Shown: positions 1-6,525, counted from the stretch's first letter. The stretch is DNA of 21,172 bases from Thermoleophilaceae bacterium (GCA_013813135.1 JACCSF010000222.1:1-21172), one strand, 5' to 3'. The notes: a model not told the origin generated them from the sequence alone. A program made the numbers and translations.

Positions 1-970
1 CGGGGAAGGCATAGAAGGCCAGGATGTCCTCCTCGGCCTGCTCGAGCAGCGCCGCGATCTGGGGCAGCGGGCGCTCCAGCTGGCCGACCGCCTCGCCCAG
101 GCGCTGGCGCGCCTCGTCGCCGGAAGCGGCGGCGAAGACCGGCCGGATCAGCGCGCCGAGCAGGCCGTGCTGATCCTTGCGCGCGTGCCCCAGACAGTCG
201 CGCAGGAAGTGCACCGTGCAGCGCTGCCAAGGGCAGCCAAGCACCTGGGCCAGCGCGTTCTTGAGTCCGGTTTGGGCGTCGGAGATCGCGAGCTGCACGC
301 CGACCAAGCCGCGGGCCACAAGCGACCTGAGGAACTCGCGCCAGAACGCCTCGGTCTCGGCCTCGCCGACCGCCAGGCCGATGATCTCGCGGCGACCCGT
401 CTCGTGCACGGCATGCGCGACCACGACACACTTCGGCACCACCCGCCCGCCGGCGCGGACCTTCTCCACCTTCGCGTCGACAAACAGATACGGGTAGCGA
501 CCCTCAAGCGGCCGCTGGCGAAACGCCTCGACCTGCTCATCCAGCAGGCCGCACACCCTGCTCACCTCCGACTTGGAGATCCGCAGCCCCAGCGACTCCA
601 CCAGCTGATCGACCCGGCGCGTCGAGACCCCGCACACATAGGCCTGCTGGACCACCGACACCAACGCCTGCTCGGAACGCTTGCGCGGCGCCAGAAAGCT
701 CGGGAAATACGAGCCCTGGCGCAGCTTCGGGATCTGCAACTCGATCTCGCCCGCACGCGTGTCCCCCCGCCGCGGCCGATAGCCGTTGCGCTGCGTCGCG
801 CGGTCATCCGGGCGCCGCTCACCCAGCCCAGCGCCGACCAGCTCCGCCACCTCGGCCTCCATCAACTCACGAGCCACCGCCCTGACCGACTCGCGGATCA
901 CGTCCGCGTGCTCGTCGCGCAACACCTGCCGGACGACCTCCTCGATCGTCATCCTGTCCCGACCGGCCAT
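1..970 (-). CDS. IS256-family (Mutator-type) transposase, 3' end cut by window edge
   Basis: This DDE transposase would catalyse movement of the surrounding insertion sequence. The frame is open from ATG at 970 to the left edge, giving 323 residues of a protein usually near 400. The N-terminal part has the family's EVAELVGAG and the R-N-G-Y-R-P region (about residues 40-67). The catalytic core follows, with the first Asp in FVDAKVEKV (D165) and the second in SDAQTGLKNAL (D231). Their 66-residue spacing matches the D167/D233 pair known for IS256 transposase. The third acidic residue would fall near 339, just outside the window. A C-x-x-H motif is at CTVHF (251-255). The start is supported by AAAGGAGG six bases upstream on the minus strand. 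No frameshift or stop was found, so it may be functional. Confidence 0.93.
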   Translation of the reverse strand, partial: MAGRDRMTIEEVVRQVLRDEHADVIRESVRAVARELMEAEVAELVGAGLGERRPDDRATQRNGYRPRRGDTRAGEIELQIPKLRQGSYFPSFLAPRKRSEQALVSVVQQAYVCGVSTRRVDQLVESLGLRISKSEVSRVCGLLDEQVEAFRQRPLEGRYPYLFVDAKVEKVRAGGRVVPKCVVVAHAVHETGRREIIGLAVGEAETEAFWREFLRSLVARGLVGVQLAISDAQTGLKNALAQVLGCPWQRCTVHFLRDCLGHARKDQHGLLGALIRPVFAAASGDEARQRLGEAVGQLERPLPQIAALLEQAEEDILAFYAFP

Positions 971-1087
971 CGCCGGCCTCCTTTCGTCGAACCCTCACCA
1001 AGTCCGACGATCATGAGCGCCGCGGTGGCCGGACCCACAACGATCCGTCCGAACCGCTCCTACACCACGCTACGGGACGTGACCCCT
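1..1087 (-). mobile_element. IS256-family insertion sequence, partial (one end in window)
   Basis: The element holds the IS256-type transposase gene and runs off the left edge, so only the transposase 5' side is present. Upstream of the transposase, the bases at about 1050-1087 contain TACACCAC and GGGACGTGACCCC. Read inward on the minus strand this gives GGGGTCACGTCCC followed by GTGGTGTA, which is the style of terminal inverted repeat I know from actinobacterial IS256-family elements. The outer boundary is therefore placed near 1087, give or take a few bases. The second end and the target duplication lie outside the window, so the boundary cannot be confirmed here. Confidence 0.7.
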
Positions 1088-1115
1088 TAAGTCTGAGCAT
1101 GCGGGCTCGCGGGTA

Positions 1116-1278
1116 ATGCTGGACGGCGCCTATGGCAAGCCCGGCCACCGCCGTCAGCGCTACAGGTGCTCACCGCGGAAAGGCAGGCCGCACGTGTTCA
1201 CCGAGCTTCTGCCCAGGGTGGAACGGCGCCTGCGACCACTGCGAGCAGGACGGCCACCGTCCCGTTCCGGCCCGTCCA
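1116..1278 (+). pseudogene. remnant of a zinc-ribbon protein next to the IS256 end
   Basis: From ATG 1116 the frame reads MLDGAYGKPGHRRQRYRC and on to HVFTELLPRVE. It then loses phase near 1222, and the next phase reads CDHCEQDGH. The R-Q-R-Y-R-C segment and the C-x-x-C pair resemble the N-terminal zinc ribbon of transposase- or integrase-related proteins that I recall from Thermoleophilia genomes. This is recollection of style, not a search. The reading frame upstream is open back to 1083, so the fragment may once have continued leftward and been cut by the IS. Nothing recognisable continues past about 1278, where the neighbouring SnoaL-like gene ends. It is best read as a decayed fragment. 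Confidence 0.35.
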
Positions 1279-1683
1279 TCACCGAGCGCCGGACCGGTTC
1301 GGGTACTCGTCCAGCCCCACGGCTTCGAGGGCCCTCGCGCGGTCCCAGTAGGGCGTGATGCGCGCGATCTTGCCCTCGCGGAACGCGAACACCCAGGCGC
1401 TGCGGATGTCCAGCTGGGGTCCGCGTCCCTTCGCGTGCGCCTGTTGGCGATTGAAGAGCACGACCTTGTCGCCCGCGTCGACGATCTCCTCGATCTCGAT
1501 GCTGTAGTCATCGAAGAGGTCGAGAAAGCGGCGAAAGAAAGCCTCGATGGCGTCGGGGCCGCGAAGCTCGGGGTCCTCCAAGAACTCGAGGTCGGGGTCG
1601 TACCAGTCGTAGGTCGCGGCGATTGTGCCGGCATTGAAGGCGCCGATAGCTCTCTGGACGACCTCGACGTTCTGCTGCGACAT
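1279..1683 (-). CDS. SnoaL/NTF2-like domain protein (paralogue 1)
   Basis: This is a single-domain protein of 134 residues with the cone-shaped NTF2-like fold of the SnoaL family. Members are small ligand-binding proteins or isomerase-like enzymes, usually dimers in the cytoplasm. It begins MSQQNVEVVQRAIGAFN, the usual first helix. It continues with YDPDLEFLED, a helix around FFRRFLDLFDD, the strand segment EEIVDAGDKVVLF, the core strand AWVFAFREGKIARITPYWD, and the tail ARALEAVGLDE. The tail is shared with the two paralogues in this window. It lies 64 bases downstream of the small ABM-like gene on the same strand, so the two may be cotranscribed. No substrate can be inferred, because catalytic residues vary widely in this fold. 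Confidence 0.85.
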   Translation of the reverse strand: MSQQNVEVVQRAIGAFNAGTIAATYDWYDPDLEFLEDPELRGPDAIEAFFRRFLDLFDDYSIEIEEIVDAGDKVVLFNRQQAHAKGRGPQLDIRSAWVFAFREGKIARITPYWDRARALEAVGLDEYPNRSGAR

Positions 1684-1747
1684 CGCCTTAGGCCGCGCGG
1701 CTCACGGTCCCGAGGCCATGCGTGCACACCCTGACGGCGCGGGCGCG

Positions 1748-2029
1748 CTAGCGCTTCGTGGTGTCATGGACCTCGAACACATCGGGTTCGCTCGAGAACT
1801 CGAGGCCGGCGTCTGCCAACAACGGCATCAGGCGTTCCCCGAAGGCCTCCCATAGCTCGCGCGAGTCCCAGATCTCGCTGACCATGAGGTTTCCATCCGT
1901 GCCGAAGCACACGTGATAGTCGAGCCCGTCAGCCGGCCATTCAAGGCCGGCTGCTTCGAGTTGGCTGTTGGTCGCGTCGTACTTCTCAGCGGTCAGCGAC
2001 ACGGGGTGGTAGCGAACCACGATGCTCAT
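1748..2029 (-). CDS. small ABM-like (dimeric alpha-beta barrel) protein
   Basis: This 93-residue protein begins MSIVVRYHPVSLTAEKYD and has the beta-alpha-beta-beta-alpha-beta pattern of ferredoxin-like dimeric barrels. The segments are a first strand, a helix TAEKYDATNSQLEAAG, a strand around YHVCFG, a strand NLMVSEIWDS, and a helix RELWEAFGERLMPLLADAG. V-S-E-I-W-D-S is typical of small actinobacterial proteins annotated as antibiotic biosynthesis monooxygenase-like. The start at 2029 is preferred over longer in-frame starts because AAGGAG precedes it by about six bases on the minus strand. It sits upstream of SnoaL-like paralogue 1 on the same strand. The true reaction is unknown. The family includes monooxygenases and non-enzymatic stress proteins. 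Confidence 0.75.
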   Translation of the reverse strand: MSIVVRYHPVSLTAEKYDATNSQLEAAGLEWPADGLDYHVCFGTDGNLMVSEIWDSRELWEAFGERLMPLLADAGLEFSSEPDVFEVHDTTKR

Positions 2030-2140
2030 GCTGGACTCCTTCGAGCCGGGGGGGTAACCAGCCGACCCTATGCCGCCCGCAGCCGCCAGGCAACCAGGCG
2101 GCACCAAGATGACGGGCTGACCCCGCCCGACGCCGCGTCT

Positions 2141-2552
2141 TCAAAGATCGCCCGCCCGTATCGCCCGTCCACCCGGTGCGCGATGGTGGCGGGCTCGACG
2201 GGCCAGCCGCGGCTGCATCCGGCGGTCAGCCGGCTGTTGGGCGGCGCCGCAGAGCCGGAAGGAGTACTGGCTGGCCACCAACAGGTCCGACACCGGCTCG
2301 GAGATGGGCCCACGTGCGCCCGCTGGCCACGACCGGGTGGCCGTCCGTGGTCTGGCCTGTCCCGGAAGCGGATCCCCGTCGGTCCAGTACTCGAAGTAAC
2401 TCGAAGCGGGCCCCTCGTTGGCGGTCCCCTGGCCGCGGAGGGTGGCGCTGTCCTCGCGGATCACCGACGCCGGCTCCATGGGACCCGTAGCAGGCGCCCA
2501 GAAGCAGCGTCGCGACAGCCGAGAGCGTGGCAACCAGAACCTTCACCCGCAA
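2141..2552 (-). pseudogene. frameshifted lipoprotein with fibronectin-like domain
   Basis: The minus strand encodes a lipoprotein signal sequence beginning at TTG 2552 (MRVKVLVATLSAVATLLLGAC). It has a hydrophobic core and an L-L-G-A-C lipobox, and AAAGGAG lies seven bases upstream. After about five more residues this phase becomes nonsense. The next phase, entered near 2473-2482, reads PASVIREDSATLRGQG, then SSYFEYWTDGDP, then PISEPVSDLLVASQYSFRLCG. These are the strand patterns of the short Fn3-like domains common in Thermoleophilia surface proteins. After about 2230 the best-looking sequence may shift again (PVEPATIAHRVDGRYGRAIFED in the third phase). The product would have been an exported, lipid-anchored protein. 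Real decay and consensus errors both remain possible. Confidence 0.6.
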
Positions 2553-2666
2553 CGGGCCACTCCTTTCAGACGATCCAAGGGTCGCTGGGTTGCCTACCAG
2601 CACGACGGACGCGAAGTCAAGCGCGGCGTATCTACCGACGGTGGTGTGGCGCCTACGACCACGTCT

Positions 2667-2672
2667 TAGGCT
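2667..2672 (+). promoter_or_regulatory. -10-like TAGGCT, leaderless configuration
   Basis: TAGGCT fits the actinobacterial TAnnnT -10 consensus and ends eight bases before the ATG of the DUF2142 gene, which has no Shine-Dalgarno sequence. Transcription would start at or very near the start codon. No clear -35 was found. Confidence 0.45.
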
Positions 2673-2680
2673 CTACACCG

Positions 2681-4249
2681 ATGGGGAAGGTCCGAAGCAC
2701 CCCGGTTCCCGCCCTATTTGCGCTGTTCCTGCTCCTGATCGGCGTCGCTTGGGCGCTGGCGGATCCGCCGGGGGCCGGGCCCGACGAGCCCGCGCATTAC
2801 ATCAAGGCGCTCGGGGTGGGCGGCGGCGATCTGTACGGTCGGTCGCTGGGGGGGCCGACCCCGGCGGAGGTGCGGGCGCTCACGAACACTCGCCGCTCTC
2901 CCGAGGAGCTCGCTCAGCTCAAGGCCTTCCTCGGAAGGAAACCGTCGGCTGGGGCGCTCTGGCAGCGGCGGACCTCCCGAGAGTTCGCCGTCCCCGCCGG
3001 CCTGTCGTTTTCCGCATTCGGATGCGGTTACCAGAACGACGACAACTGGAGCTGCCTAGACGAGGGCGAGTCGTCGGCAACGGCGACCGACAGACCCACC
3101 TACGTCGGGACCTATCAGCCCTACATGTATGCCGCGCCGGGGCTAGTGATGCGAGCGGTCGGCGAGTCCCAGACCGCGATGCGACTGGGACGTCTTGTCA
3201 ACGCCGCGGTGTCGTTCGGCCTGTTGGTGGTCGCTGCGCTTGTGCTCTGGGACCGGTCTCGTGGCGCGCTCTCGCTGGTGGGGCTGATGGTGGCGGTCAC
3301 CCCGGCGGTGGTGTTCTTCGCGAGCATCCTCAATCCGAGCGGGCCCGAGCTCACCTCCGCCATCTGCTTCGCGGCCTGCCTGCTGCGGCTGACGAGGACG
3401 ACAGAGTGTCCAGGCTGGGTTTGGCTGGCCTGCGGCGGCAGCGGGGCCGTGCTTGGGCTGAGCAGGTCGCTCGGGCCGGTCTTCGTCGTGCTGCTGGTGG
3501 CGGCTGTTGTCGTCCTAGCCGGGTGGCGGGGGGCCGCGGCCGTGCTCAAGGCCGCGCCAAGACGGTCCGCCGCAACAGCCGCGATGATCGCGATCGCCTG
3601 CGCTGCGGGAGCGTTCTGGGAGCGCGAGTACCAACCGCATGTGCCCTGGGGGCCGGGCACGATCCTCGACGGACTGGATCCGTCGATCGACAACCTGCCG
3701 CATCTGCCCAAGCAGGCCGTGGGTGTATTCGGCGGAACCGACATCTACATGCCGCTGACGTTCTACATCGTCTGGTGGCTCATGCTCGCGGCGCTGCTCG
3801 CGGCCGCGTTCTACGTGGGCCGCGGGCTCGAGCGCGCCTCGCTGCCAGCGCTGGCGGTCGCGATCGTGTTGGCCACGCTGGGCCTTTCCGCTGTGTACCG
3901 GCAGGTCGGATACGAGCTCACGGCCCGCTACATCCTGCCGTTCGCGATGCTGCTGCCGCTCTGGGCGGGAGAGCTGCTGAGCCGTCGCCGTGACCCGCTG
4001 CACCCACGCGCCGCACGTACGTTGATCATCGCGGTCGCCGTGGGCGCCGCCGCCGTGCACGCGGTCGCCTGGTACACGCACGGCCGTCGGGTGTCCGTCG
4101 GAGTCGACGGCAACTGGCTGTTCGCGCCCGACGCCGGCTGGGTGCCGCCGCTGGGCTGGTGGGCGTGGATCGCCGTGGTGCTGGCGGCGGCCGGCGCCTA
4201 CGTGCTGGCCGGTTTGAGGGCCGGCGAGGCGGTTCGTAGCAGCGCCTAA
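2681..4249 (+). CDS. DUF2142-type multi-spanning membrane protein
   Basis: This 522-residue integral membrane protein starts MGKVRSTPVPALFALFLLL, with a first membrane helix at about residues 9-27. It is followed by PPGAGPDEPAHYIKA (29-43). The P-D-E-P-A-H motif after the first helix is the hallmark I associate with DUF2142, a family of presumed GT-C-like cell-envelope membrane proteins. A long extracytoplasmic loop follows (about 45-160). About ten further hydrophobic helices come next, with W-rich segments and a last helix near the C terminus. The reading frame is open far upstream, but ATG 2681 places the first helix at the N terminus as expected and sits eight bases after a -10-like TAGGCT. 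It converges on SnoaL-like paralogue 2. A role in envelope polysaccharide assembly is a family-level guess only. Confidence 0.82.
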   Translation: MGKVRSTPVPALFALFLLLIGVAWALADPPGAGPDEPAHYIKALGVGGGDLYGRSLGGPTPAEVRALTNTRRSPEELAQLKAFLGRKPSAGALWQRRTSREFAVPAGLSFSAFGCGYQNDDNWSCLDEGESSATATDRPTYVGTYQPYMYAAPGLVMRAVGESQTAMRLGRLVNAAVSFGLLVVAALVLWDRSRGALSLVGLMVAVTPAVVFFASILNPSGPELTSAICFAACLLRLTRTTECPGWVWLACGGSGAVLGLSRSLGPVFVVLLVAAVVVLAGWRGAAAVLKAAPRRSAATAAMIAIACAAGAFWEREYQPHVPWGPGTILDGLDPSIDNLPHLPKQAVGVFGGTDIYMPLTFYIVWWLMLAALLAAAFYVGRGLERASLPALAVAIVLATLGLSAVYRQVGYELTARYILPFAMLLPLWAGELLSRRRDPLHPRAARTLIIAVAVGAAAVHAVAWYTHGRRVSVGVDGNWLFAPDAGWVPPLGWWAWIAVVLAAAGAYVLAGLRAGEAVRSSA

Positions 4250-4277
4250 GGCGCGTGAGGTTCCTAGCCGCCGAGCC

Positions 4278-4667
4278 CTACTCCGACAGCCCCACGGCTT
4301 CGAGGGCTTCCCGGCGCGTGGCGTACTCCAGCGCATGGGCGATCTTGCCGTTTTCAAGCCGCATGACGATCGCAAAGTACTCCGGCGGCACCCGCATGTC
4401 GCCGCGCTTCGAACGCCCGCCGTAACGCAGGTAGAGCACGACCTGCTCGGCGCCAGCGTCAAGCAGCTCAATCGGCTCGGTCGTGAAGTCGTCAAACAGG
4501 TCGACCAGTTCCTGCAGGTAGGCTCGCCCGGCGTCCTTGCCGCGCCAGCTGTCCCGCATCGTTCGCCAATCGATGTCCTCCGACCAGTAGTCGGAGAACG
4601 CGTCTATGCCGCTGCGAGCCAACGCCTCGTAGGCAGCCTGGACGACTTCGACGTTCTCCTGCGACAT
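4278..4667 (-). CDS. SnoaL/NTF2-like domain protein (paralogue 2)
   Basis: This 129-residue single-domain protein starts MSQENVEVVQAAYEALARSG and ends RREALEAVGLSE. Between these lie the SnoaL-type elements: a tryptophan-rich first strand (DYWSEDIDWRTM), a helix AYLQELVDLFDDF, a strand ELLDAGAEQVVLYLRYGG, and the final hairpin FAIVMRLENGKIAHALEYAT. The start at 4667 is chosen over longer in-frame extensions because the paralogues start with the same residues. It is also nine bases from the conserved GCGGGATACT box, which itself lies inside any longer reading. It is divergent from the broken exported-protein gene at 4785. Ligand and reaction are unknown. Confidence 0.86.
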   Translation of the reverse strand: MSQENVEVVQAAYEALARSGIDAFSDYWSEDIDWRTMRDSWRGKDAGRAYLQELVDLFDDFTTEPIELLDAGAEQVVLYLRYGGRSKRGDMRVPPEYFAIVMRLENGKIAHALEYATRREALEAVGLSE

Positions 4668-4676
4668 CGCCCGCCC

Positions 4677-4686
4677 AGTATCCCGC
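4677..4686 (-). promoter_or_regulatory. GCGGGATACT box upstream of SnoaL-like paralogue 2
   Basis: On the minus strand GCGGGATACT ends nine bases before the start codon at 4667. The same ten bases occur before SnoaL-like paralogue 3 and before the ABM-like gene at 5601. The ATACT part could serve as a -10 element giving a leaderless message. No -35 is evident. Confidence 0.5.
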
Positions 4687-4724
4687 GTTAGCGGCCGCGA
4701 CTGCTGGGCGATCTGCATCATGGC

Positions 4725-4755
4725 TTGACCGGCCGTCTGACCGCACCGACATAGG
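4725..4755 (+). promoter_or_regulatory. possible promoter of the D-I repeat exported-protein gene
   Basis: TTGACC at 4725-4730 is a good -35 match, with CATAGG at 4750-4755 as a weak -10 after 19 bases. It precedes a Shine-Dalgarno-like GGAGG just ahead of the GTG at 4785. The long spacer and weak -10 keep confidence low. Confidence 0.3.
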
Positions 4756-4784
4756 GGTGGATCCCCGAAAGTTCGGAGGATCTC

Positions 4785-5469
4785 GTGTCCGCTCCCTCCA
4801 GCCGCACACGGCTCGGCAGCCGCACCGCATCCCTCGCCGGCCGGCTCTCGTTTGCCAACGTCGTTTCCGTGGTGGCGCTGTTCGTGGCGCTCCGTGGAAG
4901 CTCTTACGCCGTCATGCGGGTCGGCTCGGCAGAGATCGCCGACAACAGCATCCGCGGTCGCGACATCCACGAGAACACGATCCGCGCACCGATGTGCGCG
5001 ACGGCGACCTGAAGGGCAGGGACGTGCGCGACAACACCATCACGGGCGCCGAGCTCAAGGAGTCAGTCTCGCAACGGTCCCACAAGCACAGGACGCGCAA
5101 ACGCTCGCCGGAAAGCCGGCCAGTGCCTTCCTTGGTAGCGACCAACTGGCCACGACCGGGCTCGTCAAGCTGGCGCACGGCGAGACCGAGGCGTTCACCT
5201 CCAGCGGCCCGTTCACCTGGAAGGCGTCCTGCACCGACGACGGCGGCGGGAACACGCGCCTGACCGTCACGGTCGAGAGCACCGAGCCAGACAGCTTCGC
5301 CGCAGACTTCGCCGGCACGGGCCAGCCCGTCTCTCCGGGCTCACCGGCCACCCTGTTCGATCAGCCCGTACCCACGTCGAGGTACACGATCGGCTTCCCG
5401 GTCAGCGCGGTCGCACCGAGCGGCGCCGCACCGGTGGGCCTGGGCTTTGTCGGCTACAAGGTCGCCAGG
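4785..5469 (+). pseudogene. exported D-I repeat protein broken by two single-base losses
   Basis: From GTG 4785, preceded by GGAGG, the product has a basic N terminus and one membrane or signal helix (FANVVSVVALFVAL). It continues with short repeats such as DNSIRGRDIHENTIR, GTDVRDGDLKGRD and RDNTITGAELKES. The C-terminal domain contains TLAGKPASAFLG, LVKLAHGETEAF and WKASCTDDGGGNTRL. This architecture is widespread in Thermoleophilia, and its function is unknown. Three phases must be joined. Adding one G near 4986 turns the out-of-phase CGCGCACCGAT into R-G-T-D. Adding one base near 5064 restores S-x-L-A-T-V-P. Each is a single missing base, outside any homopolymer. The true C terminus is unclear: after GFVGYKV at about 5463 the phase stays open into the next gene. 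The loss could be genuine or a consensus error. Confidence 0.7.
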
Positions 5470-5526
5470 GGAGCCTCGGGCCGCTCGCTCCCCGGGGCAT
5501 CTTCTGGCCCGCAAGCACGCAGGCTT

Positions 5527-5543
5527 CGCTTCGGCCCGAAGCG
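5527..5543 (+). other. perfect 7-bp inverted repeat upstream of the GCGGGATACT box
   Basis: CGCTTCG at 5527-5533 and CGAAGCG at 5537-5543 form a perfect stem with a three-base loop. The right arm overlaps the first bases of the conserved box at 5541. It could be an operator, or a weak hairpin ending the preceding transcript. No T-tract follows. Confidence 0.35.
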
Positions 5544-5550
5544 GGATACT
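5541..5550 (+). promoter_or_regulatory. GCGGGATACT box upstream of the ABM-like gene
   Basis: This is an exact copy of the ten bases found on the minus strand before SnoaL-like paralogues 2 and 3. Here it ends 50 bases before the start codon, and the gene has its own Shine-Dalgarno sequence, so the message would have a short leader. Confidence 0.45.
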
Positions 5551-5600
5551 GACCGTTGTGTCGCGGAGCGTTCGTTCCGGACCGATCAGAGGAGCCGCCG

Positions 5601-5894
5601 ATGTACGCACGGGTCGCACGTTGGGAAGGCGCGGAGGGGGACGCGATGCGTCGCTCAGCCGAGCAGATCAACTTCGAGGCATCGTCAGGACCGCCCGAGG
5701 GGGTGCCCGCCACGGGGTTCCTGATGCTGATCGATCCCGACAACGGCAGGGGCTTCGCGATCTCGCTGTTCGAGACCGAGGACGATCTGCGCGCCGGGGA
5801 CGAGGTGCTCAACTCGATGAACCCGCCCGACGACGGCTTCGGCGAGCGGGTCTCGGTCGAGAGCTACGAAGTGGCCGTGGACGTCAGGTTCTGA
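5601..5894 (+). CDS. small ABM-like (dimeric alpha-beta barrel) protein
   Basis: This 97-residue protein starts MYARVARWEGAEGDAMRRSAEQIN. The first strand followed by a long helix is the usual opening of small ferredoxin-fold ABM-like proteins. The middle has GFLMLIDPDNGRGFAISLFETEDDLRAGDEVLNSM, a strand-turn-strand then helix in which the phrase ISLFET-E-D-L-R-A is typical of this group in actinobacteria. It ends with SVESYEVAVDVRF as the last strand. The start at 5601 is preferred over an upstream in-frame start because GGAG lies seven bases before it and the first strand begins immediately. It converges on SnoaL-like paralogue 3, with 28 bases between them. Enzymatic role is unknown. Confidence 0.82.
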   Translation: MYARVARWEGAEGDAMRRSAEQINFEASSGPPEGVPATGFLMLIDPDNGRGFAISLFETEDDLRAGDEVLNSMNPPDDGFGERVSVESYEVAVDVRF

Positions 5895-5922
5895 CATCGA
5901 ACGTCGAGATCGTTCGTAGCTT

Positions 5923-6336
5923 CTAGTCCGACAACCCCGCCGCTTCGAGCGCCTCTCCCGGGGATCCGTAGAACAGCATCCGGTTCAGCCGCCCGGTGCT
6001 GAACTCGTAGATCCATCCCCACGGCACGTTCATGTCGATGCCGCTCTCCCGTGCCCGGAAGCGGATCCCGCCGACGGCGACGACCCGATCGGCGCCGGCC
6101 TCGAGCACTTCCTCCTGCCACGGCGTGAAGCTCTCGAAGTTCTCCTGGATGTCGGCGAGCCAGGCGCGTACCCCGTCGTGGCCGATGTACGGCTCGCCCC
6201 CGAGGCCACCGAGTCGCGTGCATAGCTCGACGTCCGGCGTGGCGTTGGCGACGAAGAAGTCGCCCAGCTGCTCGTAGTCGCCCGCCTTCCAGCGCGCGAA
6301 CGCCTCGCATACCAGCGTCACCAGCTCCTCGGACAT
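5923..6336 (-). CDS. SnoaL/NTF2-like domain protein (paralogue 3)
   Basis: This 137-residue protein starts MSEELVTLVCEAFARWKAGD, with the NTF2-like first helix. It continues with FFVANATPDVELCTRLGG, a helix GVRAWLADIQENFESF, the strand segment EVLEAGADRVVAVGGIRF, the core strand GWIYEFSTGRLNRMLFYGS, and the tail GEALEAAGLSD. The tail matches the other two paralogues. The start at 6336 leaves eight bases to the GCGGGATACT box, and longer in-frame starts would run through that box. It is divergent from cysK, across a 201-base gap containing a strong inverted repeat. Function cannot be assigned beyond the fold. Confidence 0.86.
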   Translation of the reverse strand: MSEELVTLVCEAFARWKAGDYEQLGDFFVANATPDVELCTRLGGLGGEPYIGHDGVRAWLADIQENFESFTPWQEEVLEAGADRVVAVGGIRFRARESGIDMNVPWGWIYEFSTGRLNRMLFYGSPGEALEAAGLSD

Positions 6337-6344
6337 GACCGCTG

Positions 6345-6354
6345 AGTATCCCGC
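6345..6354 (-). promoter_or_regulatory. GCGGGATACT box upstream of SnoaL-like paralogue 3
   Basis: On the minus strand the ten bases end eight bases before the start codon at 6336, almost the same distance as at paralogue 2. There is no Shine-Dalgarno sequence between box and start. It is a possible -10 region of a leaderless message. Confidence 0.5.
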
Positions 6355-6452
6355 GAGACGGTCGCCGAAGGCTTGCGGCAGCCCTACGGCTGCTCGGTCA
6401 CCAGCGCCAGCGCGCTCGCCATGCGGGCCGCCGGCGTTCCCGCACCACGTGA

Positions 6453-6481
6453 CGCTCAGCCCGCCCGCCCGGGGCTGAGCG
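6453..6481. promoter_or_regulatory. 10-bp perfect inverted repeat, possible operator of cysK-cysE
   Basis: CGCTCAGCCC at 6453-6462 and GGGCTGAGCG at 6472-6481 are exact reverse complements separated by nine bases. The repeat lies between divergent SnoaL-like paralogue 3 and cysK, upstream of the putative cysK -10, so it would not be in the cysK transcript. That favours a protein-binding site over a terminator. The regulator is unknown. Confidence 0.4.
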
Positions 6482-6525
6482 CCGAACGGGAGCAACTGGG
6501 GCGGCCGCCCCCGCGACCCGGTGGC

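Noticed and set aside
167..1090. Long plus-strand open phase through the transposase region
   Set aside because: The minus strand has the complete IS256 transposase signature over the same bases; the plus phase is its mirror.
1913..2680. Upstream extension of the DUF2142 frame by about 256 codons
   Set aside because: The extension has no domain, overlaps minus-strand genes, and would bury the N-terminal membrane helix; ATG 2681 with TAGGCT fits better.
4726..4784. Riboswitch-like leader before the D-I repeat protein
   Set aside because: Only a short GC-rich stretch with a Shine-Dalgarno sequence is present; no paired arms of note were found.
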